64,000 nucleotides of DNA from Caballeronia sp. INDeC2 (GTDB lineage: Bacteria > Pseudomonadota > Gammaproteobacteria > Burkholderiales > Burkholderiaceae): positions 62,001 to 126,000 of the forward strand of contig NZ_JALQDG010000036.1 of the NCBI RefSeq assembly GCF_023631325.1. Direction: 5' to 3'. Below are positions 54,843-63,972 of the stretch, in pieces. Positions within the stretch are counted from its first letter, which is position 1; each line of letters begins with the position of its first letter. The notes under the pieces were generated by a model. That model searched no databases, was not told the DNA's origin, and saw nothing but the letters and a program-made list of their open reading frames with translations. A program made the translations under genes and the position numbers.

Positions 54843-56042
54843 TTACGCGAACGCCTCGCGCATGACGCGCGCCACATCTTTCGAGCGCGGCGTCACGGGT
54901 TTGAATTCCTCGAACGGGCGGCCCGCAAGCGCCGCGACGATGCGCGCCGAAGCTCGTCCATCGCCGTACGGATTGACGTTGCGCGCGAAGGCCGCGCGGG
55001 CGTTCGTGTCGTCGAGCAGCAGATGGACCGTCGCGGCGATGGCGTCGCTGTGCGTGCCGACGAGCACGGCGGTGCCCGCGTCGATGGCCTCGGGGCGCTC
55101 GGTGACATCGCGCATCACGAGCACGGGCTTGCCGAGCGACGGCGCCTCTTCCTGCACGCCGCCGGAATCGGTCAGCACGAGCGTCGCGCGCTGCAAGAGC
55201 CGCACGAAGCCGAGATAGTCCTGCGGCTCGATGAGAAACACGTTCGGCGCGCCGCCGAGCGCGCTAATCACCGTCGCACGTACGTTCGGATTCAGATGGA
55301 CCGGATAGACGATCTGCACGTCCGAACGCCTGGCGAGACGCACGAGCGCCGCGCAGATATCGCGCAAGCCGCGCCCGAAGCTCTCGCGCCGATGACCGGT
55401 GACGAGAACCAGATGCTTCGATGCATCGAGAAACGGAAAGCGCGCATCGAGCGCGCGGCGCAGCGCGTCCTGCGAATCGATGCGCTTCGTGGCGGACTGC
55501 AGGGCGTCGATCACCGTGTTGCCGGTGACGAACGCGCGTCCATGCAGCGTTTCCATCGCGAGATTCGCGCGCGAACGCGAGGTCGGAACGAACATCAGAT
55601 CGCTCACGACATCGACGAAACGCCGGTTCATCTCTTCCGGCCACGGGCTCTTCATGTCGCCGGTGCGCAGTCCCGCCTCGACGTGCGCGACGGGCACCTG
55701 CCGATGAAACGCGGCGAGCGCGCCCGCCGTCGCGGTGGTCGTGTCGCCGTGCACGAGCACGCGATCCGGCTGCTCTTTCGTGATGACGTCATCGATGGAC
55801 GCGATGAGGCGCGAAGTCAGACCGTTCAGGCTCTGGTTTTCCGACATGACCGCGAGATCGTGATGCGGCGTGATTTCGAACAAATCCAGCACTTGCTGCA
55901 GCATCGAGCGATGCTGGCCGGTCACGCACACGACGGAACGAATTTCCGGCTCCGCTTCCAGCGCCTTCACGAGCGGCGCCATTTTGATGGCTTCGGGCCG
56001 CGTTCCAAAGATGGAAAGTATTGTTTTTCGCTTCGTGTTCAT
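54843..56042 (-). CDS. wecB: UDP-N-acetylglucosamine 2-epimerase (non-hydrolysing)
   Basis: The protein has 399 residues. Signature blocks: SIFGTRPEAIKMAPLVKALE near 10-29, VTGQHRSMLQQVLDLFEI near 40, VLVHGDTTTATAGALAAFH near 88, HVEAGLRTGD near 111, and LTDSGGVQEEAPSLGKPVLV near 283. It makes UDP-ManNAc from UDP-GlcNAc in the cytosol. In E. coli, WecB supplies UDP-ManNAc to the NfrB glycan; here it sits in the same direction as the BcsB/NfrB/NfrA genes, separated from the BcsB-like start by about 205 bp. Confidence 0.93.
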   Translation of the reverse strand: MNTKRKTILSIFGTRPEAIKMAPLVKALEAEPEIRSVVCVTGQHRSMLQQVLDLFEITPHHDLAVMSENQSLNGLTSRLIASIDDVITKEQPDRVLVHGDTTTATAGALAAFHRQVPVAHVEAGLRTGDMKSPWPEEMNRRFVDVVSDLMFVPTSRSRANLAMETLHGRAFVTGNTVIDALQSATKRIDSQDALRRALDARFPFLDASKHLVLVTGHRRESFGRGLRDICAALVRLARRSDVQIVYPVHLNPNVRATVISALGGAPNVFLIEPQDYLGFVRLLQRATLVLTDSGGVQEEAPSLGKPVLVMRDVTERPEAIDAGTAVLVGTHSDAIAATVHLLLDDTNARAAFARNVNPYGDGRASARIVAALAGRPFEEFKPVTPRSKDVARVMREAFA

Positions 56043-56330
56043 TAAGTCCCGACGATTGCACAATCTTTAACAATTTCCGATTGTATTCAGACGTTTAGGA
56101 CCGCCATCCGATTAAAGTGTAAAAAAGTCTAACGTGAGGTTTTCCGCAACGATTTGGCGAGCTTTTGTCTAGATCGAGCGGTTCTTTTTACCTGAACGGT
56201 CGGCTTTCCCAACACTTTCGTCTTAGGAAAGCTAGCCGATCGAGCGATGCGGAACGCATGAAGAAGCGCGGCAAGACGCTGCCGGCGATGACGGGGCGCA
56301 TCGTCGAACGCGCCCCGGTGACGCTCCGGC
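56043..56330 (-). promoter_or_regulatory. wecB upstream region with an inverted repeat
   Basis: This 288-bp gap is distinctly AT-rich for the window and should hold the promoter of the glycan operon. GCTTTCC (56203-56209) and GGAAAGC (56226-56232) form an inverted repeat about 160-190 bp before the wecB start, possibly an operator for c-di-GMP-linked or other control. No gene is evident. Confidence 0.45.
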
Positions 56331-57389
56331 TTACTTCTCCATCGTCGCCATGTCGATCACGAAGCGATACTTCACATCGCTCTTCAACATGCGCTCGTGG
56401 GCGTTGTTGATCTCGTCCATGCGAATCATCTCGATGTCCGACGTGATGCCGTGCTTGCCGCAGAAATCGAGCATTTCCTGCGTCTCGGCGATACCGCCGA
56501 TGAGCGATCCCGCGAGCGAGCGGCGCTTGAAGATCATGTTCATCACCGAGGGCGACGGATGCGGATGCTCCGGCGCGCCGACGAGCGTCATCGTGCCGTC
56601 GCGCTTGAGCAGCGCCATGAACTGATCGAGATCGTGCGATGCAGCCACCGTGTTCAGAATGAAGTCGAAGCTGTTCGCGTGCGTCGCCATCTGAGCCGCG
56701 TCTTTCGAGATCACGACTTCATGCGCGCCCAGACGCTTCGCGTCCTCGATCTTGCCTGGCGACGTCGTGAAGAGCACGACATGCGCGTCCATCGCGGCGG
56801 CGATCTTCACGCCCATGTGACCGAGACCGCCGAGGCCGACGATACCGACTTTCTGCCCCTTCTGAACGTTCCAGTGGCGCAGCGGCGAGTAGGTCGTGAT
56901 GCCCGCGCACAGCAACGGCGCGACTGCGGCCAGTTCCAGGTTCCCGGGGATGCTGAGCGTGAACGCTTCATCGACGACGATGCTCGTCGAATAGCCGCCC
57001 GCCGTGAAGCCGCCCGACTTCTTGTCCGGCGAGTTGTAGGTTTGCGTGAAGCTCTCGGGGCTCTCGCAAAACTGTTCGAGTCCTTCCTGGCAGGACGCGC
57101 ACACGCGGCACGAATCGACCATGCAGCCGACGCCCGCGAGATCGCCGACCTTGAACTTCGAGACATCCGCGCCGACTTCCGCGACGCGCCCGACGATTTC
57201 ATGTCCCGGCACGACCGGATAGTTCGAGCCGCCCCATTCGTTTCTCGCCATATGCAGATCGGAGTGACACACGCCGCAAAATAAGATGTCGATGCGCACA
57301 TCGTTCGGACCGACATCACGGCGCTGAATTTCGAGCGGACCGAGCGGTTTGTCGGCTGCGGCGGCTGCATAGGAATACGCTTTCAGCAT
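56331..57389 (-). CDS. NADP-dependent zinc alcohol dehydrogenase (YahK/CAD type)
   Basis: The protein has 352 residues, starting at 57389 after GAGGGAAG. The catalytic zinc site CGVCHSDLHMARNEWG is near 38, with PGHEIVGRVAEVG near 63. A structural zinc-type Cys row lies in DSCRVCASCQEGLEQFC near 95. The Rossmann motif GLGGLGHMGVKIAAAM is near 180. It is similar to E. coli YahK, a broad aldehyde reductase. It is cytosolic and appears to stand alone. Confidence 0.9.
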   Translation of the reverse strand: MLKAYSYAAAAADKPLGPLEIQRRDVGPNDVRIDILFCGVCHSDLHMARNEWGGSNYPVVPGHEIVGRVAEVGADVSKFKVGDLAGVGCMVDSCRVCASCQEGLEQFCESPESFTQTYNSPDKKSGGFTAGGYSTSIVVDEAFTLSIPGNLELAAVAPLLCAGITTYSPLRHWNVQKGQKVGIVGLGGLGHMGVKIAAAMDAHVVLFTTSPGKIEDAKRLGAHEVVISKDAAQMATHANSFDFILNTVAASHDLDQFMALLKRDGTMTLVGAPEHPHPSPSVMNMIFKRRSLAGSLIGGIAETQEMLDFCGKHGITSDIEMIRMDEINNAHERMLKSDVKYRFVIDMATMEK

Positions 57390-57780
57390 GATTGTGCTTC
57401 CCTCTTGAGTTTGAATCTTCTGTGAACGAGCCGGCCCCGGCGCAATGCAAAAAGGCCGGCTGATGAAGCGGATCAGGTGGTTGTTTTCGTGCGGCAGCGA
57501 ACGGTCGCCGTCATGCACCGCACGCGTTGCGAGCGACTTGCCGATTGCGCCGGTATTTCGGCGGCTATACGCAACGCCGGTACTGTATGCCTATAAAAAG
57601 AACTCTGCCGAAATGGCGGCGCGATTATGCCTTTCGAAAAGATTGCGCAATCGCGTTGCCGGAGAATTTGACAATCGTGTGCCCTTCTTTCGGCTCCCTG
57701 CTTGATGGGGATGGCCGAGCGGAGATGAGCGCCCTAAGGTAAGCGTGCGCGCAGAGACGGCACTTTGAGAGAGCGAGACC
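57390..57780. other. Non-coding 391-bp gap between divergent genes
   Basis: The gap lies between the divergent alcohol dehydrogenase gene and a 92-residue hypothetical gene. Open frames here have atypical composition and no domain. GCCTATAAAAAG (57587-57598) is an AT-rich promoter-like spot. No strong repeat or hairpin was noticed. Confidence 0.5.
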
Positions 57781-58059
57781 ATGAAGGCGAATGCAATTAC
57801 GGCAAGCATCGGCATGCCGGGCGGCGCGGTCAGCGCCGAGTTTCATATCGATACGGGGCGGCTCAGGATCTTCGAACGCGGCATGCTGCGCGTCGAATTG
57901 TTTCCGCCGCAATCGTGGTTCACGGTGGCGTCGGTGGCGGGAAACAGCCGCTGGGGCACGCGGCCGCGTGAAGCGGATATTCGTCTCGTCGTGGAGAATT
58001 TCATTCTGCAGCGCTTCGGCATGACGGCGTATCTGAGCGAAACGTCCTGCGCGCAGTGA
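57781..58059 (+). CDS. Hypothetical protein, 92 residues
   Basis: The protein was not recognised. The start follows TTTGAGAGAGCGAGACC, a usable ribosome site. It looks like a small soluble beta-rich protein (LRIFERGMLRVELFPPQSWF in the middle) with no signal, membrane segment or Cys motif. Its codon use looks real. Its end is 10 bp from the convergent HNH-like gene. Confidence 0.6.
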   Translation: MKANAITASIGMPGGAVSAEFHIDTGRLRIFERGMLRVELFPPQSWFTVASVAGNSRWGTRPREADIRLVVENFILQRFGMTAYLSETSCAQ

Positions 58060-58069
58060 CATGCGTTTT

Positions 58070-58387
58070 TCAGCGCGTACGCGCACGCCGCGTGCGCTGA
58101 TAGAACCCGTCCGGCTTGGTCTTCACCCATTCGACGAAGCTATGCACCGCTTCATGCGCGAGCAGTGCATCGACGGTCGAATAGCGCTGCGCCAGTTCCT
58201 TCTCGGTGAAGAGCGCATGCAATTGCCGATGACAGATGCGATGCAGCACCGCGGTCTGCCGTCCGCCTTGCGATTTCGGCACGAGATGATGCAGATCGCG
58301 TTCCGACGGCGGCACCGCGCGCCCGCATAGCGCGCAGATTTCCTCCTGCGGCGGGTGATACCACGGTTCGGGTGTGCGTTTCGCCAT
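58070..58387 (-). CDS. HNH-endonuclease-like small protein
   Basis: The protein has 105 residues. A zinc-binding CALCGRAVP is near 18, followed by the HNH core ERDLHHLVPKSQGG near 28-41 and HRICHRQLHALF near 49-60. This is a compact betabetaalpha-metal nuclease fold seen in many stand-alone HNH proteins. The substrate and role are unknown, and no mobile-element gene is next to it. Confidence 0.75.
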   Translation of the reverse strand: MAKRTPEPWYHPPQEEICALCGRAVPPSERDLHHLVPKSQGGRQTAVLHRICHRQLHALFTEKELAQRYSTVDALLAHEAVHSFVEWVKTKPDGFYQRTRRARTR

Positions 58388-58485
58388 TGCGGTCCTCGTT
58401 CGTTCTGTTCGAGCTTACGACTTAACGTGTCCATTCGGCGACGCCAGTAGAATGGCTGCGTGTACGCGCGCAACGGAGACACGCG

Positions 58486-59361
58486 ATGACCGGTCCGGCG
58501 AGCAACCTCTACGAGCACTGGCAGGAACAGATCCAGCAGGATCTTGATGCACGCATCAAGGCGCACCAGCACGAAGTGCGCCGAGCGAGGGCGTCTCAGG
58601 CTGGCGCGCGTGAGCCGCTCATCCTCGTCGGCGACGGCGATTCTTGGTTCGACTATCCGCTGCCCGACCCGCTTCATGCCACCGATGTCTTGCAGGCGCT
58701 CAAGCATACGGGCGACCCCGCGCCGCTGATCCTCAAGCTCGCGCACTACAGCGACGCGACCACGACGCTCCTCGGCGTGAACAAGCGCAACCGCCTCATC
58801 GAGCAGTTGAAGGACAAGGCCAACGGACCCGTCGACGCACTGCTGTTTTCCGGCGGCGGCAACGACGTGGTCGGCGATCAATTCCGCTTCTGGCTGCGCG
58901 ATGCGAACGCGGTCGGCGACGATCCCGCGCAAGGCGTCGATATCCGGCGGCTCGCCGATATCTTCGGCGTCGTCGAAAGCGCCTACGTCGATCTGATCCG
59001 CATCCGCGACGAGTTCGCGCCCCGCGCGCCCATCTTCGTGCACGCTTACGACTTTGCGATTCCCACCGGCACGCCCGCGTGCCATTTCGCCGGACCGTGG
59101 CTTCGCCCTTCGCTCGTCGATCGCGGCTGGCCGGACCTCGCGCCCGGCACGCTGATCGTGAAGACCATCCTCGTCCAATTCCGCGCGATGCTGCTGCGGC
59201 TCGCGAGCGATCCCGCCAACAACATGGCGCTCGTGGAAACGCAAGGCACGCTCGCGCCCGATGACTGGGCCAACGAACTGCATCCGACCGGCGCGGGCTT
59301 CGGCAAAATCGCCGCCCGTTTCAGGGCCGCGCTCGCCGCCCGCTTTGCGAATCGCATATGA
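58486..59361 (+). CDS. SGNH/GDSL-type hydrolase
   Basis: The protein has 291 residues. Block I is VGDGDSWFDYPLPD near 43 with the nucleophilic Ser. Block III is FSGGGNDVVGDQF near 119, and the catalytic Asp/His block is ELHPTGAGFGKIA near 267. There is no signal peptide, so it should be cytosolic. It lies 39 bp upstream of a tldD-like gene in the same direction, so it may act in the same pathway. The ester substrate is unknown. Confidence 0.8.
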   Translation: MTGPASNLYEHWQEQIQQDLDARIKAHQHEVRRARASQAGAREPLILVGDGDSWFDYPLPDPLHATDVLQALKHTGDPAPLILKLAHYSDATTTLLGVNKRNRLIEQLKDKANGPVDALLFSGGGNDVVGDQFRFWLRDANAVGDDPAQGVDIRRLADIFGVVESAYVDLIRIRDEFAPRAPIFVHAYDFAIPTGTPACHFAGPWLRPSLVDRGWPDLAPGTLIVKTILVQFRAMLLRLASDPANNMALVETQGTLAPDDWANELHPTGAGFGKIAARFRAALAARFANRI

Positions 59362-59400
59362 GAACCGCGTCCGCGCCGACTGCGACATAGGGAAACCGAC

Positions 59401-60840
59401 ATGACCGATGAACGGCTCGACGAACGCGTCCGCGCACTCGCAAGCGACGCGGATTTCTATTCCGTGCGCTTCGTCGACGAACGCACGGACGATCATCAGG
59501 TGCGCAACGACGTGGCCCAGCCACTGCGTCGCGTGCGCGATCGCGGCGCGATGCTCACCGCGTGGCGCGGCGCGGGCGCGGGCTACGCGGCGACGCCGGA
59601 TTTGTCCACGGCGGGCCTGCAAGCTGCGCTCGATATCGCCGCGCGCCGCGCCGATGCGAGCGCGCGGCTCTCGCTCTTCGATCACCGGCGCGCCGCGCGT
59701 CCGTCGAAAAGCGGTGCGTACGAGTCGCCGCACATGGCAGCGGCGCTTCCGGCGCAGCGCGAATGGCTCGCGAGGCTCGCGCACGAATGCGCGGCGGCGC
59801 GCGTCGATGCGCGCATCGTCGAGCGCATCGCGTCGGTGCAGATCGTCGAGAGCGAGCAGATCTTCATTACGAGCGACGGCGTGCGCATCGAGCAGCGCTT
59901 CAGATTCGTGATGCCGCAACTCACGGTCGCCGCCCACGCCGACGGAGATACGCAAGTCCGCACGCTCGGCGGCGATTTCGGGACGATCGCGCAAGGCGGC
60001 GTCGAGATACTCGACCGGTTCGGTTTCGACGGCGCGGGCGAACGGCTTGCGCACGAGGCGCTCGCGCTTCTCGCCGCGCCGAACTGTCCGAGCGGCGTGC
60101 GCGATCTGCTGCTCATGCCCGACCAGATGGCGCTGCAGATACACGAGTCGATCGGACATCCGCTCGAACTCGACCGCATTCTCGGCGACGAGCGCAACTT
60201 CGCCGGATCGAGCTTCGTGAAGCCGGCGTTTTTCGGCAGCTATCGATACGGCTCGCCGCTGCTCAATGTAACGTTCGATCCAAGTCTGCCCGGCGAGGCC
60301 GCGGCCTACGCGTTCGACGACGACGGCGCGGCGGCAAACAAGCACTATCTGATCCGCGGCGGCGTGCTGGAACGCGCGCTCGGCGGCACGCTCTCGCAAC
60401 AGCGCGCGGCAATCGCGGGCGTCGCCAATTCGCGGGCATCGAGCTGGAATCGTCCGCCCATCGATCGGATGGCGAATCTCAACATCGAGCCGGGCACGAG
60501 TTCGCTCGACGAGATGATCGCCGGCATCGAGCGCGGCATTCTCATGCGCACGAATACTTCGTGGTCCATAGACGATCATCGCAACAAATTTCAGTTCGGC
60601 TGCGAGTTCGGGCAGTTGATCGAAGACGGCGAGCTTACGCAAGTGGTGCGGCAGCCGGGTTATCGGGGCATATCGGCGAGCTTTTGGCAAAGCCTTGCCG
60701 CCGTCGGCAACGAGGACACGCGCGGCGTCTACGGCACGGCGCTGTGCGGCAAGGGCGAGCCGATGCAGATCGCGCGTGTGGGCCACGCCTCGCCCGCGTG
60801 CGTGTTCCGCAACGTGGATGTATTCGGAGGCACGCGATGA
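59401..60840 (+). CDS. TldD-like metallopeptidase subunit
   Basis: The protein has 479 residues, the TldD length. The zinc-binding HExxxH appears as QIHESIGHPLELDR near 256. The C-terminal GKGEPMQIARVGHASPACVF near 451-470 is typical of TldD. TldD forms a heterodimeric metallopeptidase with PmbA (TldE) that cleaves unfolded or modified peptides, such as leader peptides of microcins and the CcdA antitoxin. The next gene is the partner and overlaps by ATGA. Canonical tldD and pmbA are unlinked in E. coli, so this may be a second, specialised pair. Confidence 0.85.
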   Translation: MTDERLDERVRALASDADFYSVRFVDERTDDHQVRNDVAQPLRRVRDRGAMLTAWRGAGAGYAATPDLSTAGLQAALDIAARRADASARLSLFDHRRAARPSKSGAYESPHMAAALPAQREWLARLAHECAAARVDARIVERIASVQIVESEQIFITSDGVRIEQRFRFVMPQLTVAAHADGDTQVRTLGGDFGTIAQGGVEILDRFGFDGAGERLAHEALALLAAPNCPSGVRDLLLMPDQMALQIHESIGHPLELDRILGDERNFAGSSFVKPAFFGSYRYGSPLLNVTFDPSLPGEAAAYAFDDDGAAANKHYLIRGGVLERALGGTLSQQRAAIAGVANSRASSWNRPPIDRMANLNIEPGTSSLDEMIAGIERGILMRTNTSWSIDDHRNKFQFGCEFGQLIEDGELTQVVRQPGYRGISASFWQSLAAVGNEDTRGVYGTALCGKGEPMQIARVGHASPACVFRNVDVFGGTR

Positions 60841-62177
60841 ACGCCGCGACGATCGATTGGCATCGCCATTTCCTGCTGCTCGCCGACGCTATCGATGAGC
60901 GGCTCGCGCCGGGCGAAATGTCGTTGACGACGCTGGCCGCCGAGGCGTCGGACTTCGTGCGCTTCAATGCGGGCAAGGTGCGGCAGATCGGGCACGTATC
61001 GCAAGGCACGCTGACCGTGCGGCTCATCGAGGACGAACGTCAGGCTTATTCGACGCTCACGATATGCGGCGATGCGCAACTGGATCGCGATGCCCTCGCC
61101 AGCGCGCTCGACGGGCTGCGCGAGGCGCTGCGGGACGCGAGCCCCGATCCTCATTTGCTCGTCGATACGTCGACGTGGACGCAGACCACGCGGCGACGCG
61201 GCACGCTGCCGGCCATCGAAACGCTGTTGAGCGCAGTCGAACGAAGTGCGGCCGGTCTCGACTTCGTCGGCTTTTACGCGGGTGGCGCGCTGGTGCGCGG
61301 CTTCGCGTCGTCGAGCGGCAGCCGCGGCTGGCACGAAGTCGAGAATTTCAATTTTAGCTGGTCCTTGTTCGATACGAGCGGACGCGCGATCAAGACCACT
61401 TACGCGAGCGAAGAATGGAGCGACGAAACGTTCGCGAGAAAGATCGACGAAGCCGCGGCGCGCATGCCGGTGCTCGCGCGTGCGCCGCGCACGCTCGCCC
61501 CCGGTTCGTATCGCGCGTGGCTCGCGCCGAGTGCGCTCGCTGAACTCATCGGCGCCGCCTCGTTCACGGGGTTTTCGGCGCGGCAACAGGCGACGGCGCG
61601 CAGCGAGCTGTATCGGCTGAATCGCGGGGATGTCGCGCTGAACGAGCGCGTCACGCTGATCGAAGACCTCGATCTCGGCATCGCGCCGCGCTTCAACGAA
61701 GACGGCTATCAGCGCGAGACGGTGGCGCTCATCGAGGCGGGACGCGGCACGCGGCAACTCACGAGCGCGCGCACGGCCCGCGAATACGGTTTGCGTCCCA
61801 ACGGCGCGCTCGCGAATGAAATGCCGGTTTCGCTGTCGATGCACGCAGGCGATCTCGCCGACAGCGACGTGCTCTCCGCCATCGACACGGGCTTGTATAT
61901 AGGCAACCTGTGGTACGTGAATTTTTCCGACCGGATGGATTGCCGCCTGACCGGCATGACGCGCTTCGCCACGTTCTGGGTGCAAGGCGGCGAGATCGTC
62001 GCGCCCGTCGATGCGATGCGCTTCGACGACAGTCTTTATCGCTTGCTCGGCAGCGAATTCGAGCGGCTCGGCGCGACGCCGGAATTGCTGCTGAACGACT
62101 CGACATGGGGCGAGCGCTCGACCGGCGGTTTGCTGTTGCCCGGGCTGCTTGCGCGCAGTTTCAGGCTGACGCTTTGA
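60837..62177 (+). CDS. PmbA/TldE-like partner subunit
   Basis: The protein has 446 residues; its ATG overlaps the TldD stop (ATGA). The PmbA_TldD fold is recognisable from the C-terminal part: GLYIGNLWYVNFSDRMDCRL near 353 and LTGMTRFATFWVQGGEIVAP near 371. It lacks the HExxxH motif, as expected for the non-catalytic TldE subunit. It ends just before a hairpin terminator. Confidence 0.8.
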   Translation: MNAATIDWHRHFLLLADAIDERLAPGEMSLTTLAAEASDFVRFNAGKVRQIGHVSQGTLTVRLIEDERQAYSTLTICGDAQLDRDALASALDGLREALRDASPDPHLLVDTSTWTQTTRRRGTLPAIETLLSAVERSAAGLDFVGFYAGGALVRGFASSSGSRGWHEVENFNFSWSLFDTSGRAIKTTYASEEWSDETFARKIDEAAARMPVLARAPRTLAPGSYRAWLAPSALAELIGAASFTGFSARQQATARSELYRLNRGDVALNERVTLIEDLDLGIAPRFNEDGYQRETVALIEAGRGTRQLTSARTAREYGLRPNGALANEMPVSLSMHAGDLADSDVLSAIDTGLYIGNLWYVNFSDRMDCRLTGMTRFATFWVQGGEIVAPVDAMRFDDSLYRLLGSEFERLGATPELLLNDSTWGERSTGGLLLPGLLARSFRLTL

Positions 62178-62192
62178 TGTGCTTCACAGGAA

Positions 62193-62228
62193 CGAGCCGG
62201 CGTCGATACCGGCTCGCCTCTTCTTACT
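62193..62228. terminator. Bidirectional terminator hairpin
   Basis: CGAGCCGG (62193-62200) pairs with CCGGCTCG (62209-62216) over an 8-nt loop, followed by CCTCTTCTT. It lies between the convergent pmbA-like and hydrolase genes. Confidence 0.7.
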
Positions 62229-62232
62229 TCAA

Positions 62233-63069
62233 TCAGCCTTGCACGAAAGCGAGCAGGTCGGCGTTGAGAACGTCCGCGTTGACCGTGAGCATGCCGTGCG
62301 GGTAGCCGGGATACGTCTTCAGCGTACCGTTCTTCAGCAGCTTGATGGACTTCAGCGCAGCGTCGGCGATGGGCACGATCTGATCGTCGTCACCATGCAA
62401 AACGAGCGTCGGCACGGAGATCGACTTCAGGTCTTCGGTCTGGTCGGTCTCCGAGAACGCCTTGATGCCCTCGTAATGCGCCTTCGCGCTGCCCATCATG
62501 CCCTGACGCCACCAGTTCTGGATGACGCCCTGATGAACCGTCGCGCCCGGGCGATTGAAGCCGTAGAACGGACCCGTGGGAACATCGACGAAGAACTGGG
62601 CGCGGTTGTCGGCGAGCGCCTTGCGAAAGCCGTCGAAGACTTCGAGAGGCAGGCCTTCCGGATTGGCTTCGGTTTTCAGCATCAGCGGCGGCACCGCGCT
62701 CACGAGCACCGCCTTGGCGACCCGACCCGACGGTTCGCCGTGCTTCGCGACATATCGGGCGACTTCGCCGCCGCCCGTCGAGTGTCCGATGTGGACGGCA
62801 TTCTTTAGGTCCAGCGCTTCGACGACCGCGAAAGCGTCGGCGGCGTAGTGGTCCATATCGTGCCCGTCGGAGACTTGCGACGAGCGGCCGTGCCCGCGCC
62901 GGTCGTGCGCGATCACGCGATATCCGCGCTGGACGAAAAACAGCATCTGCGCGTCCCAGTCGTCGGCGGAAAGCGGCCAGCCATGATGAAAGACGATGGG
63001 TTGCGCGTCCTTCGGCCCCCAGTCCTTATAGAAAATTTCGACGTCATCTTTGGTCGTGACGAACGGCAT
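62233..63069 (-). CDS. Alpha/beta hydrolase, non-haem chloroperoxidase type
   Basis: The protein has 278 residues. [18 protein letters not shown] near 32 is typical of cofactor-free haloperoxidases and esterases. [20 protein letters not shown] follows near 62, the nucleophile elbow [12 protein letters not shown] near 96, and the catalytic His in [12 protein letters not shown] near 256. It is a cytosolic serine hydrolase (ester or peracid formation). A TetR gene lies upstream in the same direction and may control it. Confidence 0.87.
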   Translation of the reverse strand: MPFVTTKDDVEIFYKDWGPKDAQPIVFHHGWPLSADDWDAQMLFFVQRGYRVIAHDRRGHGRSSQVSDGHDMDHYAADAFAVVEALDLKNAVHIGHSTGGGEVARYVAKHGEPSGRVAKAVLVSAVPPLMLKTEANPEGLPLEVFDGFRKALADNRAQFFVDVPTGPFYGFNRPGATVHQGVIQNWWRQGMMGSAKAHYEGIKAFSETDQTEDLKSISVPTLVLHGDDDQIVPIADAALKSIKLLKNGTLKTYPGYPHGMLTVNADVLNADLLAFVQG

Positions 63070-63287
63070 GGTAATCCTCACTCTAAGAAGGGGTGGAGCA
63101 GGACGCCGGGCCGAGGTTTGTGACCCGGCGCCGGCCTGGACGTTCTTGCAGAAAAGACAAACGCAGACGGGCGACGCGTCGCCCGAGTAGAACAGTACAC
63201 GCATACTGCCTTCGCCGGATGGATTGCCTGCCAGTGCGTGGGGTCTGACAGGTCTAGCACAGGCACCAAATCGGTGAACGGTTCCGA

Positions 63288-63869
63288 TCACGCGCCGGCG
63301 CCGCGTTCCGTGGACAGCATCGCGAGCACGCCGCTCAGCGCGCCATCGAGAATCTGGCTGGACAACTCCGGGTCCGATACCGCCCGCGACAGCGTCACCG
63401 CACCGACGCACGCGCTGAGTATGTGGAACGCCTCGGCGCGCTTCGTTGCGTCGAGCAGCGCGGGCGATGCCTGAACAATGAGCCCGATAATCTTCTCGAC
63501 GCGCACGGAATACACGTCCCGAGTCGCGTCCGTGCAGCGGCTCATGTCGTTGACCAGCGCGGAAATCGGACAGGCGCGTTCAATGTTGTCCCGATGATCT
63601 ACCGATAGATACGCGCGCATCGCCCGTTGCGGATCGGTCGGGATCGACGCCTGCCACGACTCGATGTCTCGCAACGCATACTCGAACGCTTCTCGCACGA
63701 GTTCGTCGCGAGAAGCGAAGTGCTTGTAAAAGCCGCCTACGGTGAGTCCGGCCTCGTTCATGAGATCGGCGATGCTCGCGCCATCGATGCCGCGCTCGCG
63801 CAAGCGTTTTGCCGCCACTTCCACGATGCGCTGACGCGTCTCGACCTTCTGTGCCTGCGAATAACCCAT
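63288..63869 (-). CDS. TetR/AcrR-family regulator
   Basis: The protein has 193 residues, starting at 63869 after GTGGAGATGTCGG. The HTH ([20 protein letters not shown], then [20 protein letters not shown]) is at about 20-65. The C-terminal domain includes [14 protein letters not shown] near 99 and a Cys-containing helix, a form often linked to oxidative or electrophile sensing. It lies 218 bp upstream of the chloroperoxidase-like gene, its probable target. Confidence 0.88.
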   Translation of the reverse strand: MGYSQAQKVETRQRIVEVAAKRLRERGIDGASIADLMNEAGLTVGGFYKHFASRDELVREAFEYALRDIESWQASIPTDPQRAMRAYLSVDHRDNIERACPISALVNDMSRCTDATRDVYSVRVEKIIGLIVQASPALLDATKRAEAFHILSACVGAVTLSRAVSDPELSSQILDGALSGVLAMLSTERGAGA

Positions 63870-63972
63870 CCGACATCTCCACGCTGCTCCGGCGGCCAAG
63901 TGTAATCCGGCGACCCGTTTTCCATTGATGCGAGCCGGGCAATTCTGAGTTGAGCCATGAAGAATTGCCGCC

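Noticed and set aside
52409-54877. N-terminal extension of the BcsB-like protein to 54877
   Set aside because: The added 80 residues precede the signal peptide, are Arg-rich, and run up to the wecB gene; a start near 54637 is more plausible.
57445-57705. 86-residue open frame in the gap after the alcohol dehydrogenase gene
   Set aside because: No ribosome site, odd composition and no recognisable motif.
58070-58387. HNH protein as a sign of a mobile element or homing nuclease
   Set aside because: No integrase, transposase, repeats or composition change is near it, so it is listed only as an HNH-like protein.
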